A program made the position numbers and the translations under genes. From positions 62,001 through 126,000 of the forward strand of contig NZ_BQUV01000002.1 of the NCBI RefSeq assembly GCF_022835695.1: 64,000 nt of DNA. Reading direction: 5' to 3'. The notes beneath the pieces were generated by a model. It made no database searches and was not told where the DNA came from. It worked only from the letters and a program-made list of their open reading frames with translations. Shown here one piece after another: positions 9,820 through 18,395 of the stretch; position 1 is the stretch's first letter; each line of letters starts with the position of its first letter. The DNA is from Bradyrhizobium sp. Ce-3 (lineage in GTDB: Bacteria; Pseudomonadota; Alphaproteobacteria; Rhizobiales; Xanthobacteraceae).

Positions 9820-9913
9820 CTATATACATAGATAAGATATCAAGATGGTGCGCAAAGGTCTAGCTAGATGAGGCGCGATTGATCCGCGCCAACCCAATTC
9901 AAGGAGACCGATC

Positions 9914-10339
9914 ATGCCGCTCATCACCGTCACCTACGCAACGTCCCGCGAAAGGCCGTTACTGAAGTCAGACATCGCCGCCGCCGTGTCGGATCTGACG
10001 GCTGGGATCCTGCACAAGGATCCCAAGGTCACCGCGATCATCGTGAAGTCGACCGATGCCGCCGACTGGTTCGCAGGCGGCAAGTCGCTCGCCGAACAGG
10101 GGCTCGCGAGCTACTGGCTCGACATCCATGTCACCGAGGGCACCAACACCAAGGACGAGAAGGCGGCCTATCTCGCCGCGCTGTTCAAGCGGATGGGCGA
10201 GCTGCTCGGGCCGCTGCACACCGAGAGCTACGCCCATGTCGACGAGGTGAAGGGCGATGCCTACGGCTTCGGTGGCCTCACCCAGGAGCGCCGCTACATC
10301 GCCGGCAAGCTCGAGGTCGCGCCGCAGAAGGCGGCGTGA
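9914..10339 (+). CDS. Tautomerase-superfamily protein
   Basis: The product has 141 residues. After removal of Met the protein would start with proline (PLITVTY), the catalytic base of the 4-oxalocrotonate tautomerase/MIF superfamily. It is longer than 60-residue 4-OT monomers and fits the two-unit or extended tautomerase type. AAGGAG lies just upstream of ATG 9914. The gene is transcribed away from a LysR regulator gene, its probable controller, and converges on lipB with 3 bases between stop codons. The natural substrate is unknown; a keto-enol isomerisation is likely. Confidence 0.72.
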   Translation: MPLITVTYATSRERPLLKSDIAAAVSDLTAGILHKDPKVTAIIVKSTDAADWFAGGKSLAEQGLASYWLDIHVTEGTNTKDEKAAYLAALFKRMGELLGPLHTESYAHVDEVKGDAYGFGGLTQERRYIAGKLEVAPQKAA

Positions 10340-10342
10340 GTT

Positions 10343-11071
10343 CTAGCCGGCCGCCTCCGGCAGGCGCGCCGCGGTGTCGCCGAACACCTCGGAAAAGGCC
10401 TGCCGGAGCGCGATGTCGACATCGGCCATCGTGACCGGCAGTCCGAGATCGACCAGCGAGGTGACGCCGTAGCGGGGATCAACCACGCCGCAGGGCACGA
10501 TCGCCTGGAAGTGGGAGAGGTCGGGCTCGACATTGATCGCGATGCCGTGGAACGAGACCCAGCGGCGCAGCCGTACGCCGATTGCGGCGATCTTGTCCTC
10601 GTGGCCGTGCCCCTTGTCCGGGCGTTTCACCCAGACCCCGACGCGGTCCTCGCGGCGTTCGCCGCGGACGTTGAAAGCGGCCAGCGTTCGGATGATCCAT
10701 TCTTCCAGCGAGGCGACATAGGCGCGCACATCGGGTCGGCGCCGCTTGAGGTCGAGCATCACATAGGCCACGCGCTGGCCCGGGCCGTGATAGGTGACCT
10801 GGCCGCCGCGGCCGCTCTGGAAGGTCGGAAAGCTCGGGGCGAGCAGATCACCGGCCTTGCCGCTGGTGCCGGAGGTATAAAGTGGCGGGTGCTCCAGCAG
10901 CCAGACCAGCTCAGGCGCTGATCCGTCGGCGATCGCCGCCACCCTCGTGTCCATCGCGGTGAGGGAATCAGGGTAGGGCACCGGACGGTCAGCAATCCGC
11001 CATTCGACCGCTTCGCCGCCCGAGGGGCGCGCAAAGGTCGTTAGATCGAGGCTTTGGCGGTCATTAACCAT
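10343..11071 (-). CDS. lipB: Octanoyl-[acyl carrier protein]:protein N-octanoyltransferase
   Basis: LipB moves octanoyl groups from acyl carrier protein to lipoyl domains, the first step of lipoate synthesis in the cytoplasm. The 242-residue protein has all family motifs: [12 protein letters not shown] at 88-99, the catalytic lysine at 160 in [14 protein letters not shown] at 175-180 and the catalytic cysteine at 194 in IVPCGV. Length is normal. It stands alone, convergent with the tautomerase gene and divergent from the FliN-like gene. Confidence 0.96.
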   Translation of the reverse strand: MVNDRQSLDLTTFARPSGGEAVEWRIADRPVPYPDSLTAMDTRVAAIADGSAPELVWLLEHPPLYTSGTSGKAGDLLAPSFPTFQSGRGGQVTYHGPGQRVAYVMLDLKRRRPDVRAYVASLEEWIIRTLAAFNVRGERREDRVGVWVKRPDKGHGHEDKIAAIGVRLRRWVSFHGIAINVEPDLSHFQAIVPCGVVDPRYGVTSLVDLGLPVTMADVDIALRQAFSEVFGDTAARLPEAAG

Positions 11072-11131
11072 TAGCTAACCCTAACGTGGTCAGGTGAACC
11101 CACAATTTAGTTCCCGTTCGGCGGTTCAGAA

Positions 11132-11377
11132 GTGCCCACGCTCGATAAAGTCAGCGTCGATCTCATGGTGGTCCTCGGTACCACCACCATGCCGATTCAC
11201 CAGGTCATGCGGCTGTCCCGCGGCGCCATCATCGAACTGGATGCCACCGAGGCCGACGAGGTCAAGATCCTCGCCAACAACCTGCCGGTGGCCAGCGGCG
11301 TGGTCCTGGTCGACCGCAACCGGATTGCGGTCGAGGTCAAGCAAATGCTGCCGAAATCTCCCGGCGTTCGCAGTTAA
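11132..11377 (+). CDS. Orphan FliN/SpoA-domain protein
   Basis: This 81-residue protein starts at GTG 11132 and consists almost only of a SpoA (FliN C-terminal) fold: VSVDLMVVLGTTTMPIHQVMRLSRGAIIELD, then NNLPVASGVVLVDRNRIAVEV. In FliN this domain forms part of the flagellar motor switch ring. It is shorter than many FliN proteins and no other flagellar or type III secretion gene lies in the window. It may be a true motor part encoded away from its locus, or a solitary SpoA protein. Its neighbours are lipB (divergent) and tRNA-Leu (91 bases downstream). Confidence 0.82.
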   Translation: MPTLDKVSVDLMVVLGTTTMPIHQVMRLSRGAIIELDATEADEVKILANNLPVASGVVLVDRNRIAVEVKQMLPKSPGVRS

Positions 11378-11468
11378 TTCCTGCATTAATCGCCTTGTCC
11401 CTGCATCGATGATTTGTTACATGGCCCCGTCGATGCGGCGGCGCCTCAGGGTTCCATCCGGCATCCCA

Positions 11469-11553
11469 GCGCTCGTGGCGGAATTGGTAGACGCGCTGCC
11501 TTGAGGTGGCAGTGGGTAACACCGTGGGGGTTCGAGTCCCTCCGAGCGCACCA
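11469..11553 (+). tRNA. tRNA-Leu (GAG)
   Basis: The acceptor stem GCGCTCG (11469-11475) pairs perfectly with CGAGCGC (11543-11549), followed by discriminator A and an encoded CCA (11551-11553). The anticodon stem CTGCC/GGCAG holds the loop TTGAGGT, giving anticodon GAG. The variable arm (TGGGTAACACCG) is long, as in class II leucine tRNAs, and the T arm contains GGTTCGAGTCC. The 85-base length fits. Confidence 0.97.
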
Positions 11554-11891
11554 TAATCCCACATTTTCCATTGAAATGACTGGGCTTTTTTCCGGATGTT
11601 AGCCGGGAATGGCACCACTGCGTTCCAGCGCGGTGTCGGTACCTTGTTCGCGCCTGCGACCGGCAATATGTCGTTGAGGGGCTGATTCTGATCAAACGTG
11701 ACGATCCCCCATGCCGCTGACCCCGAGCTTTCCCGATTCGCTTGCGCGACCGCGCTCCAATCCCGTTTGAACAGGCTGCTTCCCCGTCTTACGTCAACTC
11801 TGCTGGATTCCTCGAAACCGCGGATTGGATCACAGCGCCGTCGCCCCGAGTGCGAGCAAGAGGGCCAACGGTGTGATCCGGACCCGGCACT
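11554..11891. other. Gene-free stretch after tRNA-Leu
   Basis: There is no convincing reading frame, integrase remnant or second copy of the tRNA 3' end in these 338 bases. Short frames here overlap the end of the XRE gene and look like chance. I see nothing further. Confidence 0.5.
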
Positions 11892-12752
11892 TCAAGACAT
11901 GAAAGCGAGCCGAGGACCGTCATCGACCGCGTATCCACGCATGATTTCGGCGGTGTTGGCGTCTGCAGGAAAGAAGGATTCGATGGATAATTCATCCGGC
12001 GTTGCGTCGCTGGCCGTATTGAACGTCGCGAGAATCATCAGGAACGCGAGCTCGCCGAATCTTGTCGACAACCGTAACGACGTGGCAATCTCGATAGCAG
12101 CGTCGAATCCGCTTTCCGCGAGGACGGGGCGCGGATAACTCTCCACCTCCTCCAGCAATTCTGCAGAACTCGCGCTGCCGTAACGTTCCACATCGAAGCG
12201 CAGCCGATTTAGCAATCGCGACCGCACCACATTGTAATTTCGAAGTGTCGGCGCAAGCCCGTCCGGGTGCAGGCAGACGCGCACCACATTGAGTTTCGGC
12301 TCCAGCAGGTGCGAGACTACATCCGACAGCAGCACTCCGACACTGCGATTGGCCGCCACGATGTCGTATCTCCGATCGATGACGAACGCGGGATACGGTT
12401 CATGAGCCCGCAGAATCTGGCGCAGGGCGACCGCGATGCGTTCCATTTCCGGAGCATCGAGTGACCTCGTCTCGCTAATCGGAGCAAATCCCGCGCACAG
12501 CAGCAACTCGTTGCGCACCTGGATCGGCAGGTCGAGCACCCTGGCAAGTTTGAGCACCATATTCCGGCTCGGAGCCGCCCGCCCTGTTTCGACGAAACAC
12601 AGGTGTCGAGTTGATATCTCTGCGCGATTCGCAAGCTCGAGCTGGCTGAGATGCCGGCGGTCTCTCCAGACGCGCAGAAGTTCTCCTGAGGATTTGCGAC
12701 CACCTTGGTACCACATGAGCCGAACCGTACGCGGCGTGTCGCGTGGTGTCAT
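11892..12752 (-). CDS. XRE-family transcriptional regulator with MmyB-like ligand domain
   Basis: The 286-residue protein has a helix-turn-helix at about residues 23-80 (GELLRVWRDRRHLSQLELANRAEIS, then TRHLCFVETGRAAPSR) and a C-terminal MmyB-like domain from about residue 100 (HEPYPAFVIDRRYDIVAANRS). This domain order is that of actinobacterial and proteobacterial MmyB regulators, often placed next to oxidoreductases or small-molecule enzymes. ATG 12752 lies in a palindrome; ATG 12716 is an alternative start. It is divergent from the SnoaL-like gene, its likely target. Codon choice looks less GC-biased than in most of the window. Confidence 0.85.
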   Translation of the reverse strand: MTPRDTPRTVRLMWYQGGRKSSGELLRVWRDRRHLSQLELANRAEISTRHLCFVETGRAAPSRNMVLKLARVLDLPIQVRNELLLCAGFAPISETRSLDAPEMERIAVALRQILRAHEPYPAFVIDRRYDIVAANRSVGVLLSDVVSHLLEPKLNVVRVCLHPDGLAPTLRNYNVVRSRLLNRLRFDVERYGSASSAELLEEVESYPRPVLAESGFDAAIEIATSLRLSTRFGELAFLMILATFNTASDATPDELSIESFFPADANTAEIMRGYAVDDGPRLAFMS

Positions 12753-12770
12753 TTACCTGCGAGGTAAATG
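12750..12770. promoter_or_regulatory. Palindrome at the XRE regulator start
   Basis: CATTTACCT at 12750-12758 and AGGTAAATG at 12762-12770 are perfect inverted arms of nine bases around GCG. The left arm contains the regulator's start codon, read on the minus strand, if the longer start is used. It lies in the divergent region with the SnoaL-like gene, so it is a good candidate operator for both. Confidence 0.7.
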
Positions 12771-13002
12771 CTTATCCGCATCGTGTCATGCTCCAAAGAT
12801 CTCTTTCGCCGACACGCGGGACTGCTGACGGATCAAGCGGAAATCCGAGCCTTAAATTTCAAGCATTGACCAGCGAAGTAATCGACACCGCGCGACTTCG
12901 GATGCGACGGTCCTCTGGATCACACGTGGAGCGCTGCAGAAACGCGGGCAGGTGGCCCGGATCTCGGCGATTGCACAGCAACCAAATCCAAGGGGGGAGA
13001 CC

Positions 13003-13842
13003 GTGTTGACGAACCGAAAAGATCTTGAAGCGCTCGTAAAGCAATATGCCGCCGCGAAGGAAGCGCATGACCTCGATGCGACCGTTGCGATGTACGCCGA
13101 GGACGGCACCTACCAAAGCATCGGATTCGGCCCGGTCGTAAAAGGTCATGCCGAACTGCGTAAATTCTTCGGCGCCTTGTTCACGGCCGTGCCGGACTAC
13201 CACGGTGAGTTCGTCGGCGCGAGTTACGGGGGCGACTCAGCCGTCGTTTGGGGCAGCTGGGGCGGGACCCTCGCCGGTGACTTCCTTGGGCTCGGAACCA
13301 AAGTCGGGAATAAGCTGGATATCCCGGCGGCATTCGTATGCACGTTTCGCGACGGCCTGCTCGTCAAGGAAGTCGGGTACTTCGACACGGCGGAATTCTG
13401 CGCCCAAGCAGGTATCAAGTTGAGCGTAGCCAGGCCGGGCCTTGGTTCCAACTTCGCCCAAGTCTACAAAGAGTTCTGGCAGGCCCCGGACCGAAGCTTG
13501 ACCAAGTCGGCGATCACTGACGACATTTTAGCCAACTGGCCAGGACCCGACGGCATCGGGAAGGGCAGCGTTTTCTACCAGAAGCAGATTGACCGCGTGA
13601 TCGCGTCGATGCCCGATATCAAGCTCGAAGTGATCGACTATCTCGCGGAAGGCGAGCTCACATTCCTCGAGTTCAGAGCATACGGCACGGTTGGCGGCAA
13701 GCCTGTCGAATTCTTCGGAATCGACCGCTTCAAGGTCTCCGAAGACTCTCGAGTCTACGACTCGAAAGTTTGCTTCGATCCGACGGTGATGCAACGTGCG
13801 CTCTGGCTTTCCGAACTCTCTTCCCTGGAAAAATCCGAATAG
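13003..13842 (+). CDS. Two-domain SnoaL/NTF2-like protein
   Basis: The product has 279 residues from GTG 13003, chosen because GGGGGGAG stands just upstream. It appears to hold two NTF2-like units. The first (residues 3-125) is LVKQYAAAKEAHDLDATVAMYAEDGTYQS with WGSWGGTLAGDFLGLG; the second (about 140-270) includes KQIDRVIASMPDIKLEVIDYLAEGE. Such folds act as polyketide cyclases, isomerases or ligand-binding proteins; no catalytic residues can be named. The divergent XRE/MmyB gene 250 bases away is the likely regulator. Confidence 0.65.
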   Translation: MLTNRKDLEALVKQYAAAKEAHDLDATVAMYAEDGTYQSIGFGPVVKGHAELRKFFGALFTAVPDYHGEFVGASYGGDSAVVWGSWGGTLAGDFLGLGTKVGNKLDIPAAFVCTFRDGLLVKEVGYFDTAEFCAQAGIKLSVARPGLGSNFAQVYKEFWQAPDRSLTKSAITDDILANWPGPDGIGKGSVFYQKQIDRVIASMPDIKLEVIDYLAEGELTFLEFRAYGTVGGKPVEFFGIDRFKVSEDSRVYDSKVCFDPTVMQRALWLSELSSLEKSE

Positions 13843-14449
13843 CCATCTCAGAGGAACACTCTGACATCAATCATCGCCGGTGCATCTCGTCGGTTGGTTC
13901 GAGGCTCGTGTCCAACGCAACCTCGAATGAGCTGATGAGGCCGGAAAGCAAGGCTGGATTTCGATTGCCTTCCTGCAATTGACTGCGCCTGCTTATTCCC
14001 TGCCGCGATGTGGTGGTCCCCTCGTGGCAGGCGGTTAAGCAGGCCTATCGCCGCTCTGCGCTGCGGGCGGCTGGATCGCGCCCCGGGGCCAACGGCCGCC
14101 ATCGAGCCCGCGGTGGGTGCGGCACCAGCAACACATGCAGCGTGCGCGGGATCGGCTGGCCCCGAGGCTCAGGGTTAATCGCGCCGTCGCGTTAGGGTTA
14201 TCGCGATGTAAATGCGGCGCGCCGTTCGAATTTGATTTAACTGATTGCCGGTCGGTGCGAAGCCCCAGGCGGGTTCGTCGAACCGCCACTGTAGCTGGAT
14301 TGCCGGTGCTACTCCCTGATGTGCTCGAGAGCACCGTTTCAGGTTTGCCGTCCGATAACGGACGGCGCGACCAATAAGAAACTGACGCGCCTCCGCGGCC
14401 ATGCTGCGCGCGCGACGTCGCTGCTCACACACTCGAAGGGAGATCGCTT
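13843..14449. other. 607-base intergenic region
   Basis: No supported gene is seen between the SnoaL-like gene and the methyltransferase gene. Short frames on both strands lack ribosome-binding sites and recognisable motifs. No strong terminator is obvious. The downstream part may hold the promoter of the methyltransferase gene. Confidence 0.5.
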
Positions 14450-15121
14450 ATGGACCTCGTGACCAATCCGGCAACCGATCTGATCGAGTCGCTGGCATCG
14501 AAGGTGTCCGGTCGCAACCGGGCCAGGAAATATCAGGAATTCATCGATCTGCTGCAACCGCGCAGCACCGATACCATCATCGACATCGGCGTCACCGATA
14601 CCGATTACTGGTCGACCGACAATTATCTGGCCAAGCACTATCCCCATCCGGAACGCATCACGGCCCTCACGCCCGAGAAGATGGAGCACTTCAGCCGCAA
14701 CCATCCGCAGATCAAGGTCGTCAATGGCGACGGCTGCGATCTGCAGTTTGCCGACGCCAGCTTCGACATCGGCTATTCGAACGCCGTGATCGAACATGTC
14801 GGCAGCCGCGAGCGGCAGATTCAATTCGTCCGCGAGATGCGGCGGGTGTCGAAGCGCGGCTATCTGACGACGCCGAACCGCCTGTTCCCGATCGAGGTGC
14901 ACACGCGTCTGCCGCTGCTTCATCTCATGCTGTCCAAGCCGCAGTTCGATCGCTGCCTGGAATTCATCGGCAAGGGCTGGGCGGCGGGCGACTACATGAA
15001 CCTGCTGTCGCGCAGCGAGCTGGAATCCGTGCTGCAGACGGCGGGCGTCACCAATTATCAGATCAGGTCGATGCGGCTGGTCGGTCTCCCCCTCACTTAC
15101 ACCGTGACCTGGATGAATTGA
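14450..15121 (+). CDS. Class I SAM-dependent methyltransferase
   Basis: This 223-residue protein carries a modified SAM motif I (TIIDIGVTDTDYWST, about residues 43-57) in place of the usual GxGxG, then an acidic motif ITALTPEKM, a DLQFADASFDIGYSNAVIEHV stretch typical of Methyltransf_11, and MRRVSKRGYLTTPNR. Loss of the glycine-rich loop is notable. Similar enzymes occur in glycan or natural-product pathways, but no partner genes are near: it converges on the SWIM gene with 22 bases between stop codons. AAGGGAG lies just upstream of ATG 14450. The substrate is unknown. Confidence 0.75.
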   Translation: MDLVTNPATDLIESLASKVSGRNRARKYQEFIDLLQPRSTDTIIDIGVTDTDYWSTDNYLAKHYPHPERITALTPEKMEHFSRNHPQIKVVNGDGCDLQFADASFDIGYSNAVIEHVGSRERQIQFVREMRRVSKRGYLTTPNRLFPIEVHTRLPLLHLMLSKPQFDRCLEFIGKGWAAGDYMNLLSRSELESVLQTAGVTNYQIRSMRLVGLPLTYTVTWMN

Positions 15122-15143
15122 GCGGCGATGCTCGTCGCGCGGA

Positions 15144-17219
15144 TCAGCTCCAGACCTGAAGCCGGCTGGTGAAGCTCTGCATCGTGAACAGCCCCTGGGC
15201 GGCGGCGAGCGCAGCCGACGCAGTGTCGTTGTTGTGGCTTGTGGCGGTCGTCCGCGACAGCAACTGGGCGAGCGGATCGAGCGACGCCAGCTGATAGGTC
15301 TTCGCCAGCGGAACCAGCAGGCGCTCGCGGGCGGACGCGTGTAGCCCGGATTCGGCGAATCCAATCAAGGCATCGACGCCGTTCCCTAGCAGTTGCGAGG
15401 TCTGGCGCATGGTGATGTCGGCGGGCGGCGGTGGCGCAAACTGGGCGACCGTGCGGCGCAGGCCGGCCATGATGCGCGACACCACATCGCCAGCCTGCGC
15501 CGGGCTTCGCTCGGGGAAATCCAGCGACGACTGCGTCTCGCCCCACAGCGCCATCGGCTCAAGCACCATCCTGCCGGCCTCGGGCCGGGCCATCGCGACA
15601 ATCGCAAACGGCCGCTTGTTGCCGGCGTCGCCGAGCGCGGCCTCGAGCGCCGCGATGCGGCGCGCGCCGAGGCCGCGTCCTTCGTCATCGTGATCGAGCG
15701 TGAGCGACAGCCAGGCGCCGCTTGCATCCATCAGCGGCCAGCGTAGCCGCTGCGTCAAATCGTCGAACGCCACGGGCGCGATCCGGCTCGGCAGCAGCAC
15801 CACCGGCTGCGCCGCGACCGCAGGCGAATCGAGCGACGGCGCGAAGCAGCGCGAGAGATGGCCGGCCAACATCGGCCAGGACAAATGGACGAGATCGGCG
15901 AGCGGCGCATTGTGATCCACCGTCCACGCCGCAACCGACTCGCGGTCCGGCTTGAACGGCTGGATCGCTTCGGCGCGGCTCGTCTGCGACAGCGAGAGCC
16001 GGCCGGTTGACGACGCCTGTGCGCCGGACAGGCGGAAGCTCGCCGACGCCAGCCGCGCCAGCGTCTGGCCCCAGATCGCCTGGTTGCGATACGCATCGCG
16101 CGGGTCGAAGCGCGTATCGTGCGTCGTTCCCCGGGCGAGCGTGGTGGTGAAGCGCCGTCCGGTTGCCGGTTCGACGAAATGGCCAGTGACGCCGACCGCG
16201 CCGGCGATGGTCTCGAATATGGTCGCGCCAAGGCCGATCAGGTTGATGTCGCCGATCGGCTCATATTCGGCGCGCACCGTTCCGGCCAGCCGGCGCAGGC
16301 GCGCATCGTCATTGGTCTGCGACAGCGCATGGAGCAAGGCGTGGCTGAAGGCGATCTCGCGCAACAGCTCCGCCGCATCATGATTCACATTGCGTAGGCG
16401 GCGCTGCTCCAATCCTTCGGCGATGCGCCGCAGGCTCGTCGAAAGCCTCGGCATCGCCTCGGCACGGCTCGACACCGCAAGCAGCATCAGCCGCTCCTCA
16501 AGCGCGCGTGAGGGGACCGCAAACCCTTGCGCATAGGCACGGCAGAGCGTGTCGCGCATGACGGCGAGCAGGGGGCCGTCCGGTACGAACCCTTTCTGGT
16601 CGGTAGCGGGCTCCGGCTCGTCGAGCTCGATGGCGTCGTGGCCGAAATGGCGGCGTGCCGCGAGGATCGCGGCGGCGTGGCCGGCAGGGCGGCGGCGCTC
16701 CGGCAGGCCGGACACCACGGCGTTGAAATCACCCTCGGCCGGGATCGCGACCTCGATCTCCTCCGCATTCGACTTGAGCATCACCCGCAGCGAGAGCTGT
16801 CCGGGTTCGATGGTCGTGGTCTCGGCCAGCGCCAGCAGCCGGATCGCCTCGCGCAGGCCGGTCTTGCCGACGGCGCCTTGCAACACCTTGCGATCAAACG
16901 CCGCAAGCCGCGCCGGCCAATCGATCTCGACGGCAGGAGTAGCCGGTGGCTCTCCGGCCTGCGTCCGCAGCGCGAAGACCACCGCGATCTTGTGCCGGCA
17001 GATCGTCGCAGCCGGACAGCTGCAGCGCGCCTTGGCGAGCCCCTTGTCGTCGAGCCGAACCGTGGCGCCCTCGACCTTGCCGACGATTTCATCGGCACCG
17101 ATCGCCTCAAATTGCACATTGGCCGCATCGGCACGGCCGCGGCGAACGATGCCCTTGGACGCCATCGCCTCCAGCGTGGTGTCCTCGATCTGGGCATAGA
17201 GTGGGATGAGGTCGGACAT
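15144..17219 (-). CDS. SWIM zinc-finger protein (YehQ-like)
   Basis: This 691-residue protein is the last gene of the five-gene operon. A SWIM finger lies near the N-terminus: Cys66, Cys68, Cys74 and His76 in RCSCPAATICRHK, matching CxCx(n)CxH. The rest is a long helical region without a domain I can name. SWIM fingers bind DNA or protein partners; no nuclease or helicase motif is visible. The start is 12 bases after the VWA gene's stop. In content and order it corresponds to yehQ in the E. coli yeh cluster. Confidence 0.82.
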   Translation of the reverse strand: MSDLIPLYAQIEDTTLEAMASKGIVRRGRADAANVQFEAIGADEIVGKVEGATVRLDDKGLAKARCSCPAATICRHKIAVVFALRTQAGEPPATPAVEIDWPARLAAFDRKVLQGAVGKTGLREAIRLLALAETTTIEPGQLSLRVMLKSNAEEIEVAIPAEGDFNAVVSGLPERRRPAGHAAAILAARRHFGHDAIELDEPEPATDQKGFVPDGPLLAVMRDTLCRAYAQGFAVPSRALEERLMLLAVSSRAEAMPRLSTSLRRIAEGLEQRRLRNVNHDAAELLREIAFSHALLHALSQTNDDARLRRLAGTVRAEYEPIGDINLIGLGATIFETIAGAVGVTGHFVEPATGRRFTTTLARGTTHDTRFDPRDAYRNQAIWGQTLARLASASFRLSGAQASSTGRLSLSQTSRAEAIQPFKPDRESVAAWTVDHNAPLADLVHLSWPMLAGHLSRCFAPSLDSPAVAAQPVVLLPSRIAPVAFDDLTQRLRWPLMDASGAWLSLTLDHDDEGRGLGARRIAALEAALGDAGNKRPFAIVAMARPEAGRMVLEPMALWGETQSSLDFPERSPAQAGDVVSRIMAGLRRTVAQFAPPPPADITMRQTSQLLGNGVDALIGFAESGLHASARERLLVPLAKTYQLASLDPLAQLLSRTTATSHNNDTASAALAAAQGLFTMQSFTSRLQVWS

Positions 17220-17231
17220 GATCGTCGGCCG

Positions 17232-18395
17232 TTAATCCATGACGCCAACGAGCCATTCGGCGAAGCGGTCGGGCGTCATCGCCGCGACGTGCATGCCGAG
17301 GCCCACCAGCTTCTCGGCGGTGGAACGATCGAACACGGCAGCGCCGTCGGTATCGAGCGCGGCGAGGCCGATCAGCTTGACGCGGGCCTCAGTGAGGCGG
17401 CGGACGCAGCGCAGCAGCTCGGACAGCGAGCCGCCTTCCTCGAAATCGCTGATCAGCGCGATCACGGTGCGGCTCGGATTGGCGACGAGGGTTTCGCAAT
17501 AGGTCATCGCGCGCGCGATGTCGGTACCGCCGCCGAGCTGCACCGACAGCAACAGGTCGACCGGATCGGCGAGCTTGTCGGACATGTCGACGATCGAGGT
17601 ATCGAAGGCGACGAAGCGAACCTCGACGGCGGGCAGGCCTGCGAGGATCGAGGCCATCACGGTGGCGTGGATCAGCGAGTTCAACATCGAGCCGCTCTGG
17701 TCGACGCACAGGATGATCGTCCACGGCATGCGCCGCTTCTGGCGCGAGACGAAATGCAGCCGCTCGGCGATGATGGCCTTACGCTCGGGGTCGAAGTGCC
17801 TGAGATTGTCCCGGATGGTACGGCGCAGATCGAGATTGGCTGCCGAGCGCAGCTTGCCGCGGCGGAAGCGGTCGCGGCGGCCCGACAGGGCGCGCTCCAG
17901 CTCGGCCTTCAATTTGCGCTTGAGGTCCTCAACCACGGCATCGACGACGCGGCGGATCGCCTCGACCAGGTTTCGGTCGGCCTTGCCCTTGAAGGCGAGC
18001 AGCACTTTCATCAGGTCGAGATTGGGCTGCAGCTTCTCCAGCGCGGCCGGATCGGCGAACAGGCCGGCGAGGCCGAGATCGTTCAGCGCATGGCCCTGGA
18101 TGGTTTCGAACACCGACGCTGGAAACAGCCGGCGGCTGTCGGTGAGCCAGTCGGGGATCGTGATCTGGCTTGGATCGAGCGAGCCCTTGCGGCCGCTGCC
18201 GAGACGCAGGCCGCGCTGGCGCCCGCGCTCCGCATAGATCCGCTCCAGCAGCTGATCGCGACGGCGATCCTCCGCGCTGAGGCCGGAGCTGCCGAGCCGA
18301 TTATCCGCATAGCGACCGAGCGCCATGCGCCAGCGCAGCAGCCGGCGGGTCTGCTCGGCGGACAATTGCGTCGGCTTGTCGTTCGGCGGCGTCAT
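17232..18395 (-). CDS. VWA-domain protein (YehP-like)
   Basis: The protein has 387 residues from ATG 18395, a start chosen for its four-base ATGA overlap with the DUF5682 gene. A basic, helical N-terminal half (KRKLKAELERALSGRRDR and similar) precedes a von Willebrand A domain from about residue 222 to the end. Its metal-ion site is CVDQSGSM (DxSxS, about 232-236), with the threonine of GGGTDIARAM and the aspartate of ISDFEEGG completing the site. VWA proteins of this kind act as partners of MoxR AAA+ ATPases, one of which is encoded two genes upstream. Confidence 0.9.
   Translation of the reverse strand: MTPPNDKPTQLSAEQTRRLLRWRMALGRYADNRLGSSGLSAEDRRRDQLLERIYAERGRQRGLRLGSGRKGSLDPSQITIPDWLTDSRRLFPASVFETIQGHALNDLGLAGLFADPAALEKLQPNLDLMKVLLAFKGKADRNLVEAIRRVVDAVVEDLKRKLKAELERALSGRRDRFRRGKLRSAANLDLRRTIRDNLRHFDPERKAIIAERLHFVSRQKRRMPWTIILCVDQSGSMLNSLIHATVMASILAGLPAVEVRFVAFDTSIVDMSDKLADPVDLLLSVQLGGGTDIARAMTYCETLVANPSRTVIALISDFEEGGSLSELLRCVRRLTEARVKLIGLAALDTDGAAVFDRSTAEKLVGLGMHVAAMTPDRFAEWLVGVMD

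Noticed and set aside
11698-12138. A 146-codon plus-strand frame overlapping the 3' end of the XRE gene
   Set aside because: No ribosome-binding site or domain; most of it is antisense to the well-supported XRE/MmyB gene.
11469-13842. tRNA-Leu as attachment site of an integrated element containing the XRE and SnoaL-like genes
   Set aside because: I found no integrase gene and no repeat of the tRNA 3' end downstream; only the less GC-biased codons hint at transfer.
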